From positions 19,366,501 to 19,430,500 of the forward strand of contig OX335651.1 of NCBI GenBank assembly GCA_946894095.1: a DNA stretch of 64,000 nucleotides. The letters run 5' to 3'. The DNA comes from Incurvaria masculella. Taxonomy: Eukaryota; Arthropoda; Insecta; Lepidoptera; Incurvariidae. This document shows, one piece after another, positions 33,501-42,500 of the stretch; the first letter of the stretch is position 1, and each line of letters begins with the position of its first letter. The position numbers and the translations under genes are program-made. The notes under the pieces were generated by a model, which was not told the DNA's origin, did no database searches, and was given only the letters and a program-made list of their open reading frames with translations.

Positions 33501-36500
33501 CGAGTTACAAATCACTTATCGAAATTTCACTGAGCTCTGCATTTCCACAGATTGAAAAGAGCAGGCATGTGATTGATAAACTGGATCGCCCGCCCATGGA
33601 TTTTTATATTTGTGTAGAAATATGAAATAACATATATGTGTTCAAAATATGTATCCAAATAAGATCCCATGGACGGGCGATTTTGTCTATGCTTCAAATG
33701 CCTGCTCTATTCAATGGTGTAAACCTGCGGAAATAAAGAGCTCAACGACATTTCGATAAGTGATTTGTAACTACTAGAGGCTCAGATAATTACTAAGTGA
33801 CGAAGATAATTAAGATCGGAAATTTGCATTGGTAGCTAAGAAGAGGTTACTGCGCACCTACTACGAAAAGGCATAGATAAACTAGTCTTGTTAATCTATG
33901 GTAAAGGTAAGGATATGGCCTTTCACCTGATTCTGTCACGCAATGTGGCGCTGACAAAAAAAACAGCGCCATCTCTTCTTGTTCATAACGCACTGCACGC
34001 TAGAGCGGTGGAAGAAGCGGTATCATATTTATTGTTCATTAGAATTTCATAAAAAAATATACAATTTACTTACCATTTTGTAAAGTTGGTTAATCTCCGT
34101 CTGTTCATCCTCGGCGTCGCCGCTGGAGAGGCCCACGCGCCGCAGGTGCTTCGGCGACGACACGGACAGGGCGATCGTGTCCCCGACGGCTTCGTGAAAT
34201 CCTAAAAATACGGTATTTGTAAGTGTCTCAATGATGATACCTGTTAATAAATTCTCCAATATTTAGGTTAGCTGTTAGAGATTGCCATTGGGAATAAGAT
34301 CGCCGCGGTGACTGACAGTGCGTCAGTGCATTTGAAATAAACTGTACGTTCTCTCAGACTAAAATTAAAGCAATAAAAAAGTGCAGTGATTCGTCAAAGA
34401 TAGATAAGTAAGCTAGTACCAATCCGAAAACTATATTTAGGGTGAAACAGCAATTACTGCCGTGAATTTGGCATCTAAACATTCGAAGAGAATCGATGGA
34501 ATAATGCGGAGATTTCTCCCTCACGTTTTTATTCTTGAGATATGTATTTGACAAAGTTTACTAGTTCGTTAAGCATGATAGAATCGTAATGGTGGGGCGA
34601 CCTATAGTACTGCATCTTTCCACTCTTGCTCGGAGTAACTAACCCGCACTCTTCCTTCTTGCTTCTCCCTTCATCTATCACCAACCCACCCACCATAAGC
34701 GTCTGCTTGTCCGCCGTCAGTCTAACTTCGTTACTGTCATTTTTCATTGACTGTATGAATGACTTTTTTATAAAAAAACTACAATTGTTTTTGTTAGTAT
34801 TATTTACCAAAAAAAATATTCCCGAAGTTGCGGGTCGCCAGCACTATTACTTATTCTGTGACGCCAGTGACTGCTTGTACGCACTCAATGTACTAAAAAA
34901 AAAAAAATTAACAAAAAAAATAACCGACTTCAAAGAAAAAGCACTAAAAAGTAAAAAATATTGCCATTTTTGTAGTTACGATTATTGTTATTTTTTGAGT
35001 CGGCGTCAGCCGGGTACGCGCTGCGCCAATCAAGAGAACCTTGGCTACCTTGGCTGACACCGACTCAAAAAATAACAATAATCGGAACTACAAAAATGGC
35101 AATTATTTTTTACTTTTTAGTGCTTTTTCTTTGAAGTCGGTTATTTTTTTTGTTAATTTTTTTTTATTTGTTTATTTTTAGTGAATCTGAAGTACACTTA
35201 CTAATTTGTACACGTCTTTTCCAATAAAAAAAGAATTACCGAAATCGGTTGGCGTTATATTGAGTTATTCGTCCATTTGTCGCGCACATCTTGATACAAA
35301 TTTAAGACTTATATGATTTTCTCATAGATATCATTGTCAGAATTTAACCACATTAAAATGGGACCACTTGGGAAGCACTAGCTTTCATTTAAAAAAAAAT
35401 CATCAAAATCGGTTCACCCAGGCAAAAGTTATCAAGTTAACAAACATAAAAAAAAAAACATACAGACGAATTGATAACCTCCTCCTTTTTTGAAGTCGGT
35501 TAAAAAATAAGAAAGTGCCAGTGCTCACCCAAAATAATGAATATTAGAATGTTAGTAGAATTAGGTGTAGATTGTTAACTGCCCAGTTTCAAACAGGTGC
35601 AAAATGTGTTATACTCGTCGTATTCATGATTAAAACTAAAGATTCATTAAAATGTTCCCATGTGCCGAGAGCAACAAATCTAAATCCCGTTCGCGTCCCT
35701 CAACCTCACCTGGGTTTGCTCCCTCGCGAAACACGACAGGCTGGCCCCTGTATTGCAAATAGTACTGCACGTGGCCCATCTCATGGTGCACAACGCGCAA
35801 TTCCTCTCCCGTCACCTGCGTGCACATTTTGATCCTGGACAGTTCAAAGAGGCGATTAGCGGCGGCGCCACGAGGCGGTTACCTGGGTTGGCGCCGTCGC
35901 GGAACACCACCGGCTGGTTCCTGTACTGGAGGAAGTACTGGATGTGACCCATCTCGTGGTGGGTCGTCTGGAAATATTCGTAATCGATCGTCGTGCACTG
36001 TTTGATCCTTGAAAATAAGCCGATAAGGTAACGGTTAGTCAATGGAAACAAACAATGACATCGAAAGTATTAATCTACCTTTCTATATTAATATTCTCGT
36101 ATTACCATAGTTCAATCGAGTCGTATTCACTACGTATAATATTCACAACGTATAATAGTATTTTTTTCCAAAAAATGAAAACCATGCATATCGTATAATA
36201 TTCACAACGAATAATGTTATACGTTGTGCATGAGTTTAAAAATAAAATCAACTCTTTGCATCATGCAGAACGTCTAATAATCACAACGTATAATATTCCT
36301 AACATGAATTCACAAAAAAAGAAAACCATGCAGAACGTATAATATGCCAAGGAGCACTGCATAAAGCGCCCTAATAACGATACATTTAAGGCTGAAATTG
36401 CTACGAGTCGATATTTGTTGAAGAGTAACAATTTGCTACAACGCTAATTGAGACGGTCGAAAAGTCGCGTGCGAGTATACGCTTTAACAGTATATTCATA

Positions 36501-39500
36501 AGGGCGCTTATCGTATGAAAAGTTTTTGGATTATATGATATGCATGGTTTTCTTTTTTTGTTAAATAAAGATCATAATATTATACGTTGTGACTATTGTA
36601 CGTTATGCATGGAAAAAAAAGAAATTGTATTTTTTAAACTTCTTCATCCATTACGTATAAAATTATACGAACTGCCGATTATACGTTGTGCATGGTTTTA
36701 AAATTTTGTTAAAATATGACATTATACGATCTGCATATTAGACGTTCTGCCGTTCCCCCGCTAATACCACACCCACCGTCATGGTATTAGGCTCTACAAC
36801 TTCCTTCCCTTTATGACGACAGCTACAGGGAACTCGTGGGAAACACGGACAATTCATAACTTGTCATCCAATGTTATGGTACCAACCCGGGCGGGCTTCT
36901 ACCACCTAGTTGGCGAAGGGGACCTACAGTTGCAGATGGATTCCAAACCATTGCGCATCTTGCATTCGTTAGGAAATGCACTTATCCAACTCAGAAAGAG
37001 AAATAAAGTGGTGCATAAAACCATGACCTATGGCATAGTGGACGAGTCCACGCGCCCCTGAGCTACGAGATGACAATAACTAAGGTTAAAATAATACGTT
37101 TATCAACAACACAAACTGACTGATATTTTTACCTGACCATTAACTAAATAATGAGACAAATATGATCATGAAACAAATAAATTATCATGGTGGTCATAAG
37201 AATGTGCGACAGGTTTTTTTTTATGTGACTAGACATGGATGGCTAATACCACACTTTCTGTCATGGTATTAGCCCAACACACCACATGGGAACTAGGTGC
37301 CATGCCAGGACCTTCCTTATATTGCACGGCTACATTGAACTGAATGGAAAACACGGACAATTTTCATTGCCGCTTCGACCATCGTTCATCCAATGCGGTG
37401 GTACCAACCCGGGCGGGATTAACCCTACCACCTAGTAAGCAAGGAACCTACAGTTTAACGTGGAATCCGAACCACGGCCAGCCTCTCTCAACGGTCGAAT
37501 GGTCACCCATCCAAGACCCGATCGGACCCAGCGTTGCTTAACTTCGGAGAGCGATCGCCGAAGTGTCGCGCCACTGGGCCACTGAGGCTGACTCCAAATC
37601 TTCAAATCTTATGTTTAATGGAACTAGCAATGGATGGCTTCTACCACATACTTACTAACATGTTATCATAAATGGAAACTAGCTGCCATACGAGGACATT
37701 TCTTATATTGCACAGCTACATTTAAATATATGAAACACACGGACACTTGTGATCGTAATTAAATCAAATATGGTTTATTGCTTGGACCATATTTGATTTC
37801 ATGCGATGGCCAACCAGGGAGGGTAGCATAATCCGGATTTCCCGTCGCACTGTCTAGTAAATCAGAATTTAGGTCCGTCCTACAGTTACGAAGATCGATG
37901 GTTCACATATCCAGAATCCCATCGCGCACAGAAATGGTTCACCTCGAATATCGAACAGAAAGGCGTTGCTACCGAGACTTACCGAGAATTTAGAATCATT
38001 TCAAAATAGTTTGTGTTTCAACAATGATTTTAATGACTAGACATCTCACTTAGAAAACTCGATCCAACCGACAACAGAAATAACAAGTTAACCGATAATT
38101 AAATAACGGCAAGGAGTAAGAAATATGTTTTCAGGGTTTCATGTTTTTCGGTATTTTTTTAAAATTTTATATAAGAGCAGTTACTGACCTAAAGTCCTTG
38201 CCATCGTAGAAGTCCCAAGCAGATGCGTGGCAAACCATTTCGCGGTCGGTAGGTTTCTCAATAATGGAGTTCTTCCAGAACAGTTCTGGCATTGCTGTCA
38301 GATTCAGTGAGCGGAAAAACTCATCCGACATTTGGAACATCTTCAGCACCGTGTAGTTCTGAAATAGAAACATGTCGTGTTACGCAGGTTCGTGTGTCCA
38401 TGTAGGTGGCCTCACAGTCGTTTGTCGCAATTTCTGCTGGAACTCCCCAAAAAATAAAATAAGTAACCAAAAAGGCATTTGTGAGGTATGGCGCAAATAG
38501 TTGGTTATTGTAAATGGATTGATTTTGCACATATCCTCACAATGATCTAATAAACTGATTCGATTGCCCCGCTTTTTGTGGAAGAAGACGCACAACAACG
38601 GCCCTTAAGCTATGTTGAAAAACACTGTTCCAATTTGCTTGATATTTGGTATCTAATATTCGACAATAATTATCTATTTGTGTATGCACGTTTTTAATTT
38701 GCTGAATATTTTAAAGCAAGTCAAATAACAGACAAAAATCTTCATACAAATTTTCTTTTCTCTGCTGTGTGACACAGGATACAAATTCGAAAAGACAAAT
38801 ACGTGCAGGCATAGATATTTGTTGTTTGATATTAAATCCTAAATATCAAGCAAATTTGAAAAGTGGTTTTCAATATATTAGTAAACTACGTTTGTGTGGG
38901 AAGCGTAATTTTCTGATTCTCACGGGCCCATCTTAACCTAACCTAACCTAACCTAACCCCCCCTGAACGGTGATTTCCATGAATGTATAAAAAGTTGATG
39001 CATCAAGTGTTGACACGTCAAGCTGTATATTCATCATTACAGTCCTACAAAGCTAGTGCACAGCAGGCAAAATATGTCGTCTCAGGTATACCACATATCG
39101 AACATCCATAATAATAGTTTTCCGTTATTACGTACGGGGATTATAGGAACCTAATAACGTTCATGAATGCATCTGTTTTTATGACAAAACTACCAAATTT
39201 ACTGATGTACTTTAAGTCTGAACGTTTACCTGTTCTCTCATAGCTTGCGTAACGTCCACTTCGGGTTTGTCTGGATAAGGACGCGTGAACGATTCAATAT
39301 TACTCCATGTCTGCGCCCACATGTTCCCTGTAAGCATAATAAAATAAGCTTTAATTACTTTAAACTTTGTACCAAATTGGAGGTCGCACGAAAATATTTG
39401 CTACCAAAATATTCTCATTATTACAGCAGCTTACACTATTAAAAATTAAGATGTTATCGACAGTTATGTATGACCTTAGTGAGGGATGCAAAGAATAAAT

Positions 39501-42500
39501 CTTAAATGAGTTTAAAGTAAAACCAGAGTAAAACCTATCTCAAATCGATCAAATGCTAATAGGAAACTTTGCCGATGGGATTACCAACAATAATGTATTA
39601 ATGAAAACAGAGGAAGATGAAGTAACATTAAGAAGACGCTGCGGTGGCCGCGTCTTCTAAACACCCACAATTATTGAATGAATACATTCTTTATTGTGCA
39701 TAAACAAAAATACAATTACACAGAAAACATACAGCAAAACAACAATACTGCACAAAGGCGGACTTATCACTAAGTGTGATTTCTTCCAGTCAACCCTTGG
39801 GGTGATGAGGAAAGGCAATAGAAATATCTGTAGGTAGGTGACACACCAGAATTTGAAAAGAAAAGAAAAATTAACTCCATAAACATACATATACCATAAT
39901 ATATACATATTTATACATACAATTGAATATACTAATATATATGATACAATACACTAATAGTTCTTGTCAGGAAGCTGGCTATGCCGCTGCAAACCGTAAA
40001 ACATAGAAAGTATGGTGACATTAAAGCAAATTACGAGTTTGTCGCTTTTGCCGTGGAGACCCTTGGGGCATGGAGCCCGGACGCCAAAGAACTGGTAAAG
40101 CAGTTGGGCAAACTGCTCATTGAGGAGTCCGGAGACCGTCGTGCCAGAGCGTTCCTTACCCAAAATATAAGCTTGGCCATTCAGCGAGGGAACGCTGCTT
40201 CGTTCATTGGGACAATGTCAACAGTCCCAATGGAGGAGCTATTTATTTTAATTTAATTATTTAGTTTTATATTCTCTGTTTTTTTCCTATTATTTCTGTT
40301 TTATCCTATTATCCTATTAAATTTTAAAATAAAAAAAAATACACTAATACATATTATTATATCCACAAACCAGGATAAAAAATTAAAAAAAACCTATAAT
40401 ACCTATTACCATTGATTCTGAAATCAGTACTATTAGAAGGATATTAAAATTAAATATATATATATATATATATACAGTGAGAACATTTTATCATCTTTAC
40501 ATTTCATTTAAGTAAAACTCCTTGACTTTGAGTTTGAAAGAGCTGATAGTTTGACAGGAGCGGACTGTGATCGGCAACGAGTTCCACAGACGTGCGGCAT
40601 GAACAGTAAAGGAGTTAGAGAAAAAACACGTCGTATGGCGAGGAATCGCAAGGATACTGTCATTGCTTGATCGCAAAGGGAGACCATGTGAAGAGAGGTG
40701 CATAAACCGGGAACGAAGATATTCAGGAGACTTAGGGTTTTTTAGAATTCCGTATAGAAGATTATTGTTTGTGTAAAGTGTTAAGGGAGAAATAAGAAAG
40801 TAATAAACAAATATCGAAGATCGGTCGATAAAGACCATTCAAACATCGACAAATGAAGGCATCTTACCGAGCAAGTGTGCCGGGATGGGTCCCTTAGCCG
40901 AGACGATCTCATCACCGTACTTGTCTCTGAGCTTGCGACGAACGTACGCATGCATCTGTTCGTACAGAGGCTTTATCTGGCTCCACAGTCGCGCCAGCTG
41001 GGCTTCAAAGTCGGGACTTTCGTAGTCGGCCTGCCACCAATCCGCCACGTTCTTGTAGTCTAAAATGTTATATGTCGTCATAATAGCGATGCGAAGAGAG
41101 CTGGAGGTCTTCTGACACATCTTTCAGTTGCCTTCTGAAGTCCTCGAGGGAGCATCGAGAAGTTCATGATAAAGTGGACGAAACGTTAACTTAAATGAGC
41201 AAGTAAACGATTTATATAACGGCGTCAATTAACGCATTATACCAGTAAACATATTTAAAAACGTTTGTATACAGTTTGGTTCCTACATAAGTTCAGTGTA
41301 CAGAGTTTTTAAGGAAACCCACGAATATCGTCGATCTCCGTGAAGAAAAATATCCAAAAAGTCATGCTACTACTTTTCCTTTATATGAACACGACAATAC
41401 TGAGCTGGACGGTAAGCACAAACTCTTTGCCATTTTGACAATTGAACGTGACGGTCTTAATTGAGGCTCACCCTTCTATACCTAGTAAGCAGACCCTTGG
41501 GTTTCGAACCATGAAGCAACTCGAACTCGCATTTAAATGCACATACAAAACTTGGTAAGAAATCAACCAGTGCACGTTTTGCTCCTCAAACCAACATTTC
41601 TCTCAGGTCTTTTGACGGATTATCTTTAGTTGTGGCAAAGCAGTACACAAGTAGTACAATATACAAAACATAAATATTCAATGTACAAAATGTGAACGGG
41701 GCTTAGTTAACCATAACCATATTGTATTTTTTAATTTCACATCGGAGATATCCATTCCATACTAAATCAGCTATAGCACAAATCGTACGTATTTGTGCTA
41801 TAGCTGATTTAGTGAAACACGCCAAATAGCTTACTGTTGAGCGTGGCCGCCTCGTTATCGATGCGCACGTAGTGCGTGAAGTTGTCGCGGGCGGTGGCGC
41901 CGGCCGCGCGGTGCCACTCCACCCATGCGTGCTTCAGCTCGGCGGGGTTCTGGCTGTGAGCGAACAGCTCCGTTATGTCTGTGGAAGTCGAACGCGTGTG
42001 ACGTTAGAGCACAGGCTGTAGTCTTACTAGGTAGGAGGAATGACGCACAATATTTTTAATCAAGAAAGACCGGGCTTAACGAGGACCCAGTACATTAGAA
42101 CAACGATTATCCGGACGCCAATTATAGGGATTGACCTTTTATATGGATCGCCTAAAAGATCCATAGGTACAAACGGTTTTCTATAAAATACGAAGAAACT
42201 TTAAAAAAATATCGCCATGTATGCCGTCTCCGCCAAAAGAAAAGGTATGCCACATAGTAACACGATGTTTACGTAATTTGGTTTTAAACTATAACATGGC
42301 TTTCTTTTATTTTTCTAAGAGAGCAATTTTCCGGATATTCGTTTATCCAGATTGTCTTCAGTTACAATTAATACAAATAATCAGTGATCGCAGATGTTAA
42401 GTATATCAATGGTTGTCGAAGTTTACTTATCTTGGAAAAATCAAGGATACTCGATCGAGCTTTGGAAAGGCACGGATCGGAAATTGAGCATCGGTGAATA

